Source of the DNA: Ignavibacteria bacterium
GTDB lineage: Bacteria > Bacteroidota > Ignavibacteria > Tepidaquicellales > Tepidaquicellaceae
Length of the DNA stretch: 64,000 nt
Reading direction: 5' to 3'
Assembly: GCA_016719565.1 (NCBI GenBank)
Contig: JADJYU010000016.1
Span: 1 to 64,000 of the forward strand
The position numbers were made by a program, and so were the translations under genes. The number at the start of each line of letters is the position of its first letter. Position 1 is the first letter of the stretch. Below are positions 26,521-36,191 of this stretch, one piece after another. The notes beneath the pieces are model-generated. The model was not told the origin of the DNA, ran no database searches, and saw only the letters and a list, made by a program, of their open reading frames with translations.

Positions 26521-28176
26521 ATGCCGGTACAATTTACTTCCATCCCTTCATTCGGGGACTTATATTTAAACTACATTTATGATTTTAACAGTCTCTCAAA
26601 GTTTTACAGATTTGATTACAGAAGCGACGAAGCTTTCAGAGAATGTATTGAATTAAAAAAAGAATCATATTTAAATAATAAAAATTTTTTCAGAAATGAT
26701 CTTACGGAAATACTAAAGGAACAGAATAAAAATTTCGGATGCGGTGATGAAACTTTAGAAAATATACAGATACTTAATGACAAAGATACATTTGCAGTCG
26801 TAACGGGTCAGCAGCTTGGTTTTCTGTCCGGTCCTTATTATACAATCCTGAAAGCGCTGAATACTGTTCAGCTATGTGAAAAGCTCAGAGAAAAATTTCC
26901 TGAATATAAATTTGCGCCTGTCTTCTGGCTTGAAGCTGATGATCATGATTTTATTGAAATTAATAATGTAAGCGTTATTAGTAAAGAGAATGAGCTTAAG
27001 AAAATATCTTATTTTGAAAACGGTATGGAGAAAGAAAGATATCTGACTCCTGCAGGAAAAATAAAACTTGACGGATTTATAAATAAATTTATTGAAGATG
27101 CTGAAAGTTCAATGAATACAACTGATTTCAGCGCAGACCTTTTCGATGGAATAAGAAAGATTTATCATGAAGGCGCTGATCTTAAAACCGCTTTTGCAAA
27201 ATTCATGAATTATCTTACAGGGGATAAGGGAATTGTATTTATTGACGCGACAGATGACAGAATAAAAAGAATGCTGCAGCCGGTATTTGAAAAAGAGCTT
27301 GGTACATTTCCCGGCGTTTGTGAAAGAGTAATTGAAACTTCTGTGGAACTTGAGGAAAATTACGACGTGCAGGTAAAGCCAAAAGCAATAAATCTTTTTT
27401 ATATTCATGAAGGAAACAGATATCTGCTGGAACCGAGAGACGGTGAAATATTTGCATTAAAAAATTCGAGGACAAAATTTACAAAGGAAGAGTTATTTGA
27501 AAATCTGAAAAACAATCCTGAGAGATTCAGCTGGAACGTTGTTACAAGACCAATATGCCAGGATTATTTACTTCCCACTGTGGCATATGTCGGGGGACCG
27601 TCAGAGATCTCGTATTTCGGACAATTCGGAGAAGTATATAAGTTCTTTAATATACCAATGCCGGTGATCTATCCCAGGACCTCCGTTACTATTCTTGAAA
27701 AAAAGGTAATAGTATTTCTGGAAAAGTACGGTTTGAAATTCGAAGATCTTTTAAATGAAAGCGAATTAAAAAGTAAACTTATCGCGAATACTCAGGAACA
27801 GAATTCAGGGGAGATATTTTCCGAACTTAAAGATGAGCTGAGAGCGCTGTTTTATACTTATGAAAAATCGCTTGAGAAAATTGATATAAATCAGACAAAA
27901 TCTTTTTCCAAAAGGAATGAGCAGTTTCTTGAATCTCTAAATGTTGCTAAAGACAGATTCGCAGAAGCGCAGTCTAAGGGCAGCGAAGTAATATCAAACC
28001 AGCTTCGTAAGATACTTATAAATGTCTATCCGGAGAATACTCTGCAGGAAAGAGTTTTAAACATAACTTACTTCATAAACAAATACGGACCAGGCATAGT
28101 CGGGCACATTTATCAGCATACGGACATATCGGATTTTTCGCATCAGCTTCTAGATGTAAATATCAATCAGAAATAA
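26521..28176 (+). CDS. bshC: Bacillithiol biosynthesis cysteine-adding enzyme
   Basis: 551 residues. Last step of bacillithiol synthesis, proposed to add cysteine to glucosaminyl-malate. Diagnostic block VVTGQQLGFLSGPYYTILKA, APVFWLEADDHDFIEINNV, then WNVVTRPICQDYLLPTVAYV and GGPSEISYFGQFGEVY are strongly conserved in BshC. A coiled helical region lies near residues 430-500. bshA and bshB are not in the window. The ATG start is used; a divergent beta-helix gene lies 86 bases upstream. Confidence 0.93.
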   Translation: MPVQFTSIPSFGDLYLNYIYDFNSLSKFYRFDYRSDEAFRECIELKKESYLNNKNFFRNDLTEILKEQNKNFGCGDETLENIQILNDKDTFAVVTGQQLGFLSGPYYTILKALNTVQLCEKLREKFPEYKFAPVFWLEADDHDFIEINNVSVISKENELKKISYFENGMEKERYLTPAGKIKLDGFINKFIEDAESSMNTTDFSADLFDGIRKIYHEGADLKTAFAKFMNYLTGDKGIVFIDATDDRIKRMLQPVFEKELGTFPGVCERVIETSVELEENYDVQVKPKAINLFYIHEGNRYLLEPRDGEIFALKNSRTKFTKEELFENLKNNPERFSWNVVTRPICQDYLLPTVAYVGGPSEISYFGQFGEVYKFFNIPMPVIYPRTSVTILEKKVIVFLEKYGLKFEDLLNESELKSKLIANTQEQNSGEIFSELKDELRALFYTYEKSLEKIDINQTKSFSKRNEQFLESLNVAKDRFAEAQSKGSEVISNQLRKILINVYPENTLQERVLNITYFINKYGPGIVGHIYQHTDISDFSHQLLDVNINQK

Positions 28177-28188
28177 TACCGGTTAATA

Positions 28189-29154
28189 TTGCATGAAATT
28201 AAAAAAATACTGGTAATCAGACTCTCTTCTCTCGGTGATATAATACTTTCATACCCGCTTCTTAAAATTCTCAGAAAAAAATTTCCGGAAGCCGAAATTC
28301 ATTTCCTTACAGGTAAAAATTATTCAGAAGTATTGAGACTTAATGAAAACACGGACAGGATAATAGAAGCAAAAAAAGACCGGGAAGTTACAAGGAAGGA
28401 AATTCAGGATGAGAAATATGATATCATACTCGACATTCACAAGAATTTGAAAAGCATATATTTCTCAAAAAATAATGCGCCGGATGTCAGAAGGATAGTA
28501 AAAAACAATTTTAAGAAATTCTTACTGGTAAAGTTTAAAATAAATCTTTTTAAAGAAATAATTCCTGTTTATAAAAAATATCTGCTTACAATTGCGGATT
28601 ATCTGAATAAAGATGATTATAAATTCAGCGTAAGCGATCTGAAAGTACCTTCAATAGAAGGATTTGATTTTAAATATTCAGTGATTGCTCCTTCATCAAG
28701 GCATTTTACTAAAACCTATCCGGCGGAGAAGTTTATTGAATTTATTAATACTAAAAGCAACGAGACCTTTATACTTACAGGCAGCAGTGATAATAGAGAT
28801 ATGGAAATATGTGATAAGATAAATTCAGCTTGCGTCAATACAAGAAACTTGTGCGGAAAGCTTTCAATACCGGAACTTGCAGCAGTGATAAAAAAAAGTG
28901 GTTATGTAATAAGCAATGACAGCGCTATATTACATCTCAGTGAAGCGCTCGGTAAAAAGACAACGGGAATTTTCGGATCTACAGTGAAGGAGTTCGGATT
29001 TTTTCCGCAGCTGGAAACTTCCGGAGTGATTGAAATAAAGGATCTGAAATGCAGACCATGTACGCATATAGGACTTCCTGCATGTCCTGAAAAGCATTTC
29101 AAATGTATGATGGATATTGATGTTACAAAATTAAATATAGAAATTAAAAATTAA
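28189..29154 (+). CDS. Glycosyltransferase family 9 (heptosyltransferase-like)
   Basis: 321 residues, TTG start 12 bases after bshC. GT-B fold of the lipopolysaccharide heptosyltransferase family: LVIRLSSLGDIILSYPLLK at the N-terminus, EIHFLTGKNYSEVLR, DIILDIHKNLKSIYF, FILTGSSDNRDMEI, and the nucleotide-sugar binding SNDSAILHLSEALGKKTTGI followed by a CRPC cysteine pair. Acts in the cytoplasm or at the inner membrane to extend LPS core or another glycan. Acceptor unknown. Confidence 0.88.
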   Translation: MHEIKKILVIRLSSLGDIILSYPLLKILRKKFPEAEIHFLTGKNYSEVLRLNENTDRIIEAKKDREVTRKEIQDEKYDIILDIHKNLKSIYFSKNNAPDVRRIVKNNFKKFLLVKFKINLFKEIIPVYKKYLLTIADYLNKDDYKFSVSDLKVPSIEGFDFKYSVIAPSSRHFTKTYPAEKFIEFINTKSNETFILTGSSDNRDMEICDKINSACVNTRNLCGKLSIPELAAVIKKSGYVISNDSAILHLSEALGKKTTGIFGSTVKEFGFFPQLETSGVIEIKDLKCRPCTHIGLPACPEKHFKCMMDIDVTKLNIEIKN

Positions 29155-29162
29155 GAATTATT

Positions 29163-30347
29163 ATGAAGATCATTTTAAAGAATAATGAAGAGAAAAGGAT
29201 ACTCAGCGGTCATCAGTGGATATTCAGCAATGAAATTGATAAGACTGAAGACTTTTCTGAGAACGGTCAGGTAGCAGAGCTTTATACTTCATTCGGAAAG
29301 TTTATAGGGAAAGGATTTTATAATAAAAATTCACTGATAGCATACAGACATCTGACTGATAAGCAGGATGAAGTGATTGACGGCAATTTTATTTTTAAAA
29401 GACTTAGCATGGCTAATTCGCTCAGAAGAAAAAAGCTGAACACTGGAGAGATATACAGACTTGCAAACAGCGAGAGTGATTTTTTACCAGGTCTGATAAT
29501 TGATAAGTTTGAGAATAAATATTCCATTCAGATTTTTTCCGCAGGGATGGAGCTTTTCAAAAAGGAAATAATTGAAGTGCTTAAGAATAATTTTAAAGCA
29601 GACTTCATTATGGAAAAAAATGATAATGAGATCAGAACACTGGAAGGTCTTGAGAAAAAGGAAGAGATACTGTTCGACAAAACCGGGTCATCACAGAATG
29701 AATTTGAAACAGAACTGGACGGAATAAAAATTTATTTTGATCTTTTAAACGGGCAAAAGACCGGGTATTATCTGGATCAGCAGGAGAACAGGATACTTCT
29801 CAGAAAATATATTAAGGCAGGGGATAATGTACTGGATCTTTTTTGTAATGAAGGTGGATTTTCACTCAATGCAGCGTATGCCGGTGCTGAGAAAGTGACT
29901 GGAGCGGATTCGTCGGAACACAGTATTGCGATGGGAGAAAGGAATTCCCGGTTAAACGGATTCGGTAACATTGAATTTATAAAAGCGGATGTGTTTGAAT
30001 ATCTGAATGAAGGATTTCAAAAGACAGAGAGATATGATTTTATAATTTTAGATCCGCCTTCGTTTACAAAATCCAAGAAGAATGTATTTACTGCTTTAAA
30101 GGGATATACTGAACTCAATTACAAAGCAATGAAATTATTAAAACCAAATTCATTTCTGTTTACATTTTCATGTTCACATCATATCAGTGAAAAGGCATTT
30201 GAGGAAATGCTGATACAAAGCGCGGAGAAAGCCGGACGGAGTATTCAGATAATTGAATTCAGGAACTCTTCATTTGACCATCCTGTATTACCGCAGATGT
30301 CTGAGACAAAGTATCTTAAAGGATATCTGCTTAGAGTAACAGTATAG
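29163..30347 (+). CDS. Class I SAM-dependent rRNA methyltransferase (RlmI-like)
   Basis: 394 residues. N-terminal PUA-like domain (LSGHQWIFSNEIDKTEDF, about 15-80), middle EEHD-like region, then a Rossmann methyltransferase domain: NGQKTGYYLDQQENR, NVLDLFCNEGGFSLNAAYAG, VTGADSSEHSI and FIILDPPSFTKSK. The end resembles the RlmI 23S rRNA m5C methyltransferase and its relatives. The target base is inferred from the family only. It begins 8 bases after the GT9 gene. Confidence 0.9.
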   Translation: MKIILKNNEEKRILSGHQWIFSNEIDKTEDFSENGQVAELYTSFGKFIGKGFYNKNSLIAYRHLTDKQDEVIDGNFIFKRLSMANSLRRKKLNTGEIYRLANSESDFLPGLIIDKFENKYSIQIFSAGMELFKKEIIEVLKNNFKADFIMEKNDNEIRTLEGLEKKEEILFDKTGSSQNEFETELDGIKIYFDLLNGQKTGYYLDQQENRILLRKYIKAGDNVLDLFCNEGGFSLNAAYAGAEKVTGADSSEHSIAMGERNSRLNGFGNIEFIKADVFEYLNEGFQKTERYDFIILDPPSFTKSKKNVFTALKGYTELNYKAMKLLKPNSFLFTFSCSHHISEKAFEEMLIQSAEKAGRSIQIIEFRNSSFDHPVLPQMSETKYLKGYLLRVTV

Positions 30348-30519
30348 AAATTATTTCAAATTAAAATTTCAATTAATAAAATTTATACGCTAATAAGTTA
30401 CTTCAAAACAGCAGAAGTAAACCGATGTAAGTAAAAAGTTTGATTTCTTATTTGAACTTAGTCTTAATAAGCATTATATTTGCACTAAATATTTTTAATT
30501 AAATTTATAAAAGTAACAG

Positions 30520-30858
30520 ATGAGTACAGAAGATAAAAAATTTGTAGCTATAAACTACATAGATTGTAAAGATCATTATAAGGAAAGATTTGAAGAACTT
30601 TTCGGATCGCGGGCAAAAGCCATTGACAGGATGCCCGGTTTCCATAATATGGAAGTTCTAAAGCCAATGGACGGAAGCAATATATATTTAATAGTCAGTC
30701 ACTGGGATTCGGAAGAAGCATTTAAAGGATGGACAAAGTCACCTGAATTTCTGGAAGGTCATAAGAGGGGATTTGAAGATCTAAAAATTGCAAAAGAAAA
30801 GGGAGAAGAAATGCCGATGACTTCAGACTTCAAAACATATGAAGTTATTGCTAAGTAA
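30520..30858 (+). CDS. Antibiotic-biosynthesis-monooxygenase (ABM) domain protein, HmoA/IsdG-like
   Basis: 112 residues, ferredoxin-like dimeric alpha/beta barrel. FVAINYIDCKDHYKERFEEL, then DRMPGFHNMEVLKPMDGSNI, then LIVSHWDSEEAFKGWTKSPE and FLEGHKRGF: the Trp and His positions match heme-degrading monooxygenases of the HmoA/HmoB/IsdG type. Such enzymes open the heme ring to free iron. With a lipoprotein and a TonB receptor directly downstream, an iron or heme role is plausible but unproven. It is preceded by A/T-rich sequence without Shine-Dalgarno. Confidence 0.8.
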   Translation: MSTEDKKFVAINYIDCKDHYKERFEELFGSRAKAIDRMPGFHNMEVLKPMDGSNIYLIVSHWDSEEAFKGWTKSPEFLEGHKRGFEDLKIAKEKGEEMPMTSDFKTYEVIAK

Positions 30859-31137
30859 TTTCAAAGAAAATCCTGCTACATCAACATCTTGTTAGAAGAA
30901 ATGCGTTTTAACCGGAAATTATATTCAGCCACTAAAGTCCGGTCGAAATTCAGTATTAAAATTTCGGGCTTATTAAGGACGTATAATATACAGGTATGTA
31001 AAAAGTATAAAATTATTAAATCATAATTGAACAAAAAAACATTACATGATAAAAATCATATTTGTTTTAGAATTTCATAAGTAAATTGAACAGGAAATCA
31101 GAAAGTAACAAATATTTAAAAACTAAAAAAACATAAA

Positions 31138-31668
31138 TTGAAAAAATTAATAATGAATCCTTTAATATCTTCAGTAGTTGCAGTATTACTGATGATATCA
31201 GTTTACAGCTGTTCAGAAGACACAGCAACAAATCCGGGACCTGTAGGACCTGCGGAAAAAACAATCAACGGAACAGTAACATTCGTTGATACGAATTTTG
31301 TACCGGCAGGCGGAACATATCTTATATCTGCATATCCGTCAACCGGATGGCCTCCAATGGCAGGACCTGCAGCTTTTGATACAATTAAAATAACGAGAAC
31401 TAATAATGTACCAAATTTGTCTTACAATTATACACTAAAAGATCTGAATCCCGGCAGTTATGTCGTGTCAGTTGGTTACAGAAAAACTTCAGGAGGTCAA
31501 AGTCCTATAATGTCTGTTTACGGATGTGATACAGCAAGATTCTTAAACGGCGCAGGCTCATCATGTTTTCTGAGTCCTCCTAAAAATGCAACAATAGGTA
31601 CTGAAAATCAGGGTACTGAAGGAATCAACATGCTTTCCTGGTCAGATACTACAAAGAAAGTATTCTAA
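31138..31668 (+). CDS. Small lipoprotein upstream of a TonB receptor
   Basis: 176 residues, TTG start. Signal with lipobox: SSVVAVLLMISVYSC, the Cys at about residue 25. The mature protein has a Thr/Pro-rich linker (SEDTATNPGPVGPAEKT) and a beta-sandwich-like domain (TINGTVTFVDTNFVPAGGTY ... NLSYNYTLKDLNPGSYVVSV) with a cysteine pair in YGCDTARFLNGAGSSC. The 'TINGTVTF' opening and 'LNPGSYVVSVGY' strand resemble carboxypeptidase-regulatory-like domains. Its gene ends just before the TonB receptor, a typical arrangement for an outer-membrane uptake pair. Confidence 0.7.
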   Translation: MKKLIMNPLISSVVAVLLMISVYSCSEDTATNPGPVGPAEKTINGTVTFVDTNFVPAGGTYLISAYPSTGWPPMAGPAAFDTIKITRTNNVPNLSYNYTLKDLNPGSYVVSVGYRKTSGGQSPIMSVYGCDTARFLNGAGSSCFLSPPKNATIGTENQGTEGINMLSWSDTTKKVF

Positions 31669-31725
31669 GCAATGTTGTTTAAAAGCAAAAATATTATAAT
31701 TCCAATTAATTTAAAAATATCTTTT

Positions 31726-34059
31726 ATGAGGAATAGTATATTGAAGTTAAATATACTATTCCTTTTCTTTTTGTTTTTTACAGATAATAATATAATCGCA
31801 TCTGAAAATATCTCTTCGCTTTCCGGAAAAGTAATAGATAAGGAAATGAATTCTGTATTAATGCAGGTCAATGTAAGTTTGACCAATACAAAGACAGGTG
31901 AGAAATATTTGTCCAGCTCAGATATTTCAGGAGTTTATAAATTTTCAAAGCTGAGAAAAGGCAATTACATTTTAAAAGCTTCGCATATAGGATATTCTGA
32001 ATATGAAGAGGAAATTGAGATAAATTTTGCTGATGTCATGGAAAAGAATATATATCTAAAGTCCGCAGATATTGAGATTGAAAAGATAAATGTTACTTCA
32101 TCAAAGACAGAGGTTACTCTTCAGCAAACTCCTTCATCAATTTCTTCGATTGGCTCGAAAGAAATTTTCAATAAGAATATTCTGACATTCGACAATGTAC
32201 TGGAAGAAATACAGGGTGTAACAGTGAACAGAAGCAGCGGAATAAACGTAAGTTCGCTTTCTATACGAGGTTCATCGGATGTAGCAGGCGGGGGAATTGG
32301 AAACAGAGTGCTTCTACTGCTTGACGGCAGACCTTCCCTGACAGGGGATTCCAAAGGCGCGTTATGGTCACTGATCCCGGTTTCAATAATTGAAAGAACG
32401 GAAGTAGTAAAGGGGGCTTTCTCATCATTGTACGGCTCCAGCGCTATCGGAGGTGTTGTAAATGTAATTACGAAGAAACCGACTTATAAAGCATTTACAT
32501 CTTTGAATATGAATTACGGTTTTTATGAAAAGCTTCCGGACAGTCTCAGTTTCAGTGAAAGTCTTCAGTCATTCACCGGCGCAGATCTTATTCACAGTAA
32601 TACGATAAAGAAATTTTCTTATCTGGCAAACATAAATTATAAAAAGAACGAAGGTTATTCACAGCAGTCGGGATATGATTTTTACAGCTTCACGGGAAAA
32701 TTTACATATGATGTGCTGAGCAACAGGGATCTTGAAGCTACAATTCAATACACGAACTCTGACAGTGACTTCCCGAGATACTGGAGAAAAGACGCAGGGC
32801 AGGTTGCAGATCCGTACAAAGTAGCGGAGCATTATATTGGTGATTACATAAAAAAGAAATCACAGAGTTATGATCTATATTACAGAGCTATTCCAAACAG
32901 TAATTCAAAATATACTACTAGATTTTATTATTATTATCTGAACAGTAATTCATTTTACAATCCGAATAATCCTGTTTCACTGCTCTTTGCAGATTCGGGA
33001 AAAGGTCTAAATACTTTTATAGATTCATATAATATAGGAAATATTTCACAGGTTGATTTTCAGTTAGGCAAATCAAATTATCTGATCTCCGGAGTTGATA
33101 TTCAGATGAATATAGTTAAATCAGATCCGGATGAGATCCTTTACGGCAATCAGCAGATGAATAATTTCGGATTATTCATACAGGATCAGACAAAATTAAT
33201 AATGGATAAAAACGGAAATGATATACTGACTTCCACAGCCGGAATAAGAGCTGATTATATTAAAGTAATTTCCGGTATCAATTCATTTCAGCTGAGTCCG
33301 AAAATATCTTTTGTGTACAGCCCTGTAATTGACAATACTCTTTTCTCCAATACATCATTCAGACTTCTTGCCGGAAGGGCTTTCAGAGCGCCATCGATAG
33401 CTGAAATTTATTTCAAGAAGGAATTATTCGGAGGTTTTGATTTTATATATAATCCGAATTTAAAACCGGAAGAAATGATCTCAGTCGAAGCCGGTTTAAG
33501 AAAACAGTATGAAAGCAGATTTACTCTCGATCTGTCAGTATTTTATAATTATTATGAAAATCTGATTCAGTATATTAATGTAGGTAATTCTATTTACGGA
33601 CCATTTCAGGTTCAAAATATTGCTCAGTCGCAGATTTCCGGATTTGAATTTTACATTGATTACAATTCAGAAATAAAATTATTCGACAGTCCGCTGGATT
33701 ATTATTTTAATGTAGGATACACTTATTTAAAAGCAATAGACCTTTCACCCGACAGGAAAAACGATTTCCTCCCGTACAAGCCGCAGCATAATTTCAACTT
33801 CACAACTAATTTTAATTATTATGATTTTAATCTGAATGTAAACGGAAGATATTTAAGCAAGATCGATGAAGTCCTTTTTTACAATTTCGAAGAACCCGAA
33901 GCTTACTTTCTTCTGAATTTAAAACTCAGTAAAAAAATTACTTCAAAACTTTCATTTTTCGTGTCAGTTGATAATCTATTAAACGAATCATATCAGGAGC
34001 TGGAAAGAATTCAATCACCTAACAGAAATTTCAATTCGGGAATATTTTTTGAATTCTGA
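31726..34059 (+). CDS. TonB-dependent outer-membrane receptor
   Basis: About 777 residues from the ATG at 31726, which places a good signal peptide (LKLNILFLFFLFFTDNNIIA) at the N-terminus; an in-frame ATG at 31672 would add 18 residues. Then a carboxypeptidase-regulatory-like domain (SLSGKVIDKEMNSVLMQVNV ... ILKASHIGYSEYEEE), a plug domain (LEEIQGVTVNRSSG, LDGRPSLTGD, SLYGSSAIGGVVNVITKKP) and a barrel ending in FNSGIFFEF with a C-terminal aromatic. GFNP-rich barrel regions point to siderophore, heme or cobalamin uptake; ligand unknown. A perfect 12-bp hairpin sits over its first codons. Confidence 0.93.
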   Translation: MRNSILKLNILFLFFLFFTDNNIIASENISSLSGKVIDKEMNSVLMQVNVSLTNTKTGEKYLSSSDISGVYKFSKLRKGNYILKASHIGYSEYEEEIEINFADVMEKNIYLKSADIEIEKINVTSSKTEVTLQQTPSSISSIGSKEIFNKNILTFDNVLEEIQGVTVNRSSGINVSSLSIRGSSDVAGGGIGNRVLLLLDGRPSLTGDSKGALWSLIPVSIIERTEVVKGAFSSLYGSSAIGGVVNVITKKPTYKAFTSLNMNYGFYEKLPDSLSFSESLQSFTGADLIHSNTIKKFSYLANINYKKNEGYSQQSGYDFYSFTGKFTYDVLSNRDLEATIQYTNSDSDFPRYWRKDAGQVADPYKVAEHYIGDYIKKKSQSYDLYYRAIPNSNSKYTTRFYYYYLNSNSFYNPNNPVSLLFADSGKGLNTFIDSYNIGNISQVDFQLGKSNYLISGVDIQMNIVKSDPDEILYGNQQMNNFGLFIQDQTKLIMDKNGNDILTSTAGIRADYIKVISGINSFQLSPKISFVYSPVIDNTLFSNTSFRLLAGRAFRAPSIAEIYFKKELFGGFDFIYNPNLKPEEMISVEAGLRKQYESRFTLDLSVFYNYYENLIQYINVGNSIYGPFQVQNIAQSQISGFEFYIDYNSEIKLFDSPLDYYFNVGYTYLKAIDLSPDRKNDFLPYKPQHNFNFTTNFNYYDFNLNVNGRYLSKIDEVLFYNFEEPEAYFLLNLKLSKKITSKLSFFVSVDNLLNESYQELERIQSPNRNFNSGIFFEF
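31729..31763 (+). promoter_or_regulatory. Perfect 12-bp hairpin with T-rich tail over the TonB receptor start
   Basis: AGGAATAGTATA (31729-31740) pairs exactly with TATACTATTCCT (31752-31763) across an 11-base loop, followed by TTTTCTTTTTGTTTTTT. It begins one base after the ATG of the receptor gene, inside its signal-peptide codons. Structurally it is a Rho-independent terminator for the lipoprotein gene and at the same time could attenuate or mask translation of the receptor. Confidence 0.7.
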
Positions 34060-34500
34060 TTATAATTAACCGTTTAAGTTTTTCTCCGGATCTCCGTGCT
34101 TAAATTAGTTTAAAAACAGTCTGATCAAATCTTCTTACAGCAGGGAATTTTTTTAAATACAGCATATTTGCTTTTCCCGATCACTTCTTTCATAACCTGT
34201 GTAAATCCAAAATACAATAAAAAATACAGAATTAATTTTAATTCCGGTAAATCAAATTTATAATATAAAGAATTATCTTATAACGATGACTGGAATTCAG
34301 GGAATTAAGTTTATAATTGATACTTACAAGAGCATTGTGATATTAAAATCAGAAGATTTACCGGACGTTGCTTGTAAGTTTTGCAGGAAAATATTAGATT
34401 ATATAAAATCTATTACATAATAAAATCATAAGTCAAAAATGCAATTGTTCAAATCAATAAAATTGCTTAGACAGTAAAAAATATTAATCAGAATATTATT
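34060..34500. other. Intergenic region with two unassigned small frames
   Basis: No recognised gene. Two short frames exist: minus strand 34125-34193 from ATG (KEVIGKSKYAVFKKIPCCKKI; an in-frame TTG at 34217 would add a hydrophobic stretch) and plus strand 34286-34420 (44 residues, MTGIQGIKFIIDTYKSI ... CKFCRKILDYIKSIT). Either could be a real small protein, but neither has a Shine-Dalgarno or a homologue I know. No terminator with a clear stem and T tract after the TonB receptor. Confidence 0.35.
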
Positions 34501-35769
34501 ATGAAAACATTTATCAAAGTAATTATCATTTTAATTTGCTTCACTTTTTCTTCAGATATTTTTTCGCAGCAGTGGAAACATCGTCTAAACGGCAGGAGCG
34601 TCTGGTCTCTGGGTGTGAATCCGGAAGGTCACGTCTTTGCGGGAGGTCTGACAGGAAATAATTCAAGGATCTGGAAGTCAAACAACTCAGGTTTTAACTG
34701 GGATACAATATACACAGGCGGCGGTCAGACAATGTGGGACTTTGCTTTTGACGTTTCAGGAAATATGTATGTCGCAAATTTTTCAGCCGGGTTATTAAAG
34801 TCAACAAACGGAGGACAGAATTTTACGATCATACAGTCCACTCCGTATTTCAACGGTAAAAATTTGCAGGGTGTAAAGTGCGGAAGCGGCGGTCATGTGT
34901 TTGTAACTACATCAATGGGTTTTTTCAGAAGTACGGATCACGGAGCTACATTCAATGAAACCGCATTGACGGGATTAAACTGCCTTCCTGTTCTTGTTGA
35001 TAAAGACAGTTCAAATATTGTATATGTCGGAGTATCTTCCGCAGGCGGCTCCGGAATCGGAGTTTACAGATCGACAGATAACGGATTGACATTCAGCAGT
35101 AATCTCCTTCCGAATGCAAACGGATACAGCCTGATGCAGACAGATAACGGAGATCTGTACCGTTTAACTACAACAAGTCCGTATACACTTGCAAAGTCAG
35201 ATGATAAAGGTTTAAGCTGGATCCCGCTTGCTGATCTTCCCGGCGCGATGAGAGGAATTACACATTATTCAGAATTTAATCAATTCACAATATATGTTGC
35301 AGGAAACGGAGGAGTGTTCAAATCAACAGACGGAGGTCTTACATTTGCAAACGACAATTTTACTCTAACTGCAACTCCGGTATTAAATGTAAAAAATCCA
35401 AATGAGCATTTCACTTTAGCCGGAGTTTCCGGCGCTGCAAACGGAGGTGTGTGGGTATTTTACAATGCTCTAATTCAGAGCTTATCTAATCCAGGAACTG
35501 AAGTTACAGGTTATCATCTTTCCCAAAATTATCCAAATCCATTTAACCCTGAAACAAATATCCGGTTTGGAATTATGAAGCAGGGTTTGGTAAGTTTGAA
35601 AGTTTTTGACATTATGGGTAAGGAAGTAGTAACACTTTTGAATGAAAATATAAACCCGGGAAATTATGAATATAAATTTGATGCAGCAGGTCTGCCGGGC
35701 GGAATTTATTTTTATCGTTTGGAAACAGAGGATTTTAGACAAGTAAAAAAATTAATGATAGTTAAATAA
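34501..35769 (+). CDS. Sortilin/BNR-type beta-propeller with type IX sorting domain
   Basis: 422 residues. Signal peptide (VIIILICFTFSSDIFSQ). Repeats of the BNR type (RIWKSNNSGFNWDTIY, LLKSTNGGQNFTII, GVYRSTDNGLTFSSN, TLAKSDDKGLSWIPL, GVFKSTDGGLTFANDN), each with the Ser/Asp-x-Asp-x-Gly-x-x-W/F box, make a multi-bladed propeller. The end is a sorting domain: SQNYPNPFNPETNIRFGI, LKVFDIMGKEVVTLL, LPGGIYFYRL. Likely exported by the type IX system. Propellers of this kind bind glycans or proteins; no sialidase acid residues are obvious. Confidence 0.87.
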   Translation: MKTFIKVIIILICFTFSSDIFSQQWKHRLNGRSVWSLGVNPEGHVFAGGLTGNNSRIWKSNNSGFNWDTIYTGGGQTMWDFAFDVSGNMYVANFSAGLLKSTNGGQNFTIIQSTPYFNGKNLQGVKCGSGGHVFVTTSMGFFRSTDHGATFNETALTGLNCLPVLVDKDSSNIVYVGVSSAGGSGIGVYRSTDNGLTFSSNLLPNANGYSLMQTDNGDLYRLTTTSPYTLAKSDDKGLSWIPLADLPGAMRGITHYSEFNQFTIYVAGNGGVFKSTDGGLTFANDNFTLTATPVLNVKNPNEHFTLAGVSGAANGGVWVFYNALIQSLSNPGTEVTGYHLSQNYPNPFNPETNIRFGIMKQGLVSLKVFDIMGKEVVTLLNENINPGNYEYKFDAAGLPGGIYFYRLETEDFRQVKKLMIVK

Positions 35770-36191
35770 TAAGTAAGTTATTTTTTAAAGTTATTACTTT
35801 ATGAAATGTCTTTAAATTGTCTAATCTGATAATAGATAATTAATTATAGCCGCTCTTAATATACCGGATGCCTGTTAGAAATAAACTAATGGTCCTTCTA
35901 TTTTAACTCAGAAACACAATTCACTTCAGTTTTTACTTTAAGTAAACTAACTATTTAGTATAAAAATATATTGGAAATTTAAATTTATTTTTGTTAGTTT
36001 GTTAGAGTCAAAAAATTAAAAGCACACATTTTCAAAAAGAGATCAATATATAATATTTCCGTCTTTCTGTATTACCCCCAAATCCCAATTAAAGTAAATA
36101 CCAGTTTTATAAAATCAATTTTAAGGTCAGAACATTTGGTTCATTAATAAATATTGTTTAAAAAAATTTTAATTAACTAAACATATATAAA
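35770..36191. other. Intergenic region with tandem TTTGTTAG
   Basis: No gene. TTTGTTAG occurs twice in tandem at 35990-36005, about 190 bases before the next start. The leader ends with ACTAAACAT at 36176-36184, eight bases before the ATG; the same nine bases lie before the start at 39635. This may be a promoter plus an SD-free initiation leader. No strong terminator after the propeller gene. Confidence 0.35.

Noticed and set aside
30901..31026. 41-codon basic frame between the ABM gene and the lipoprotein
   Set aside because: No Shine-Dalgarno, biased composition and no known family; probably chance in AT-rich DNA.
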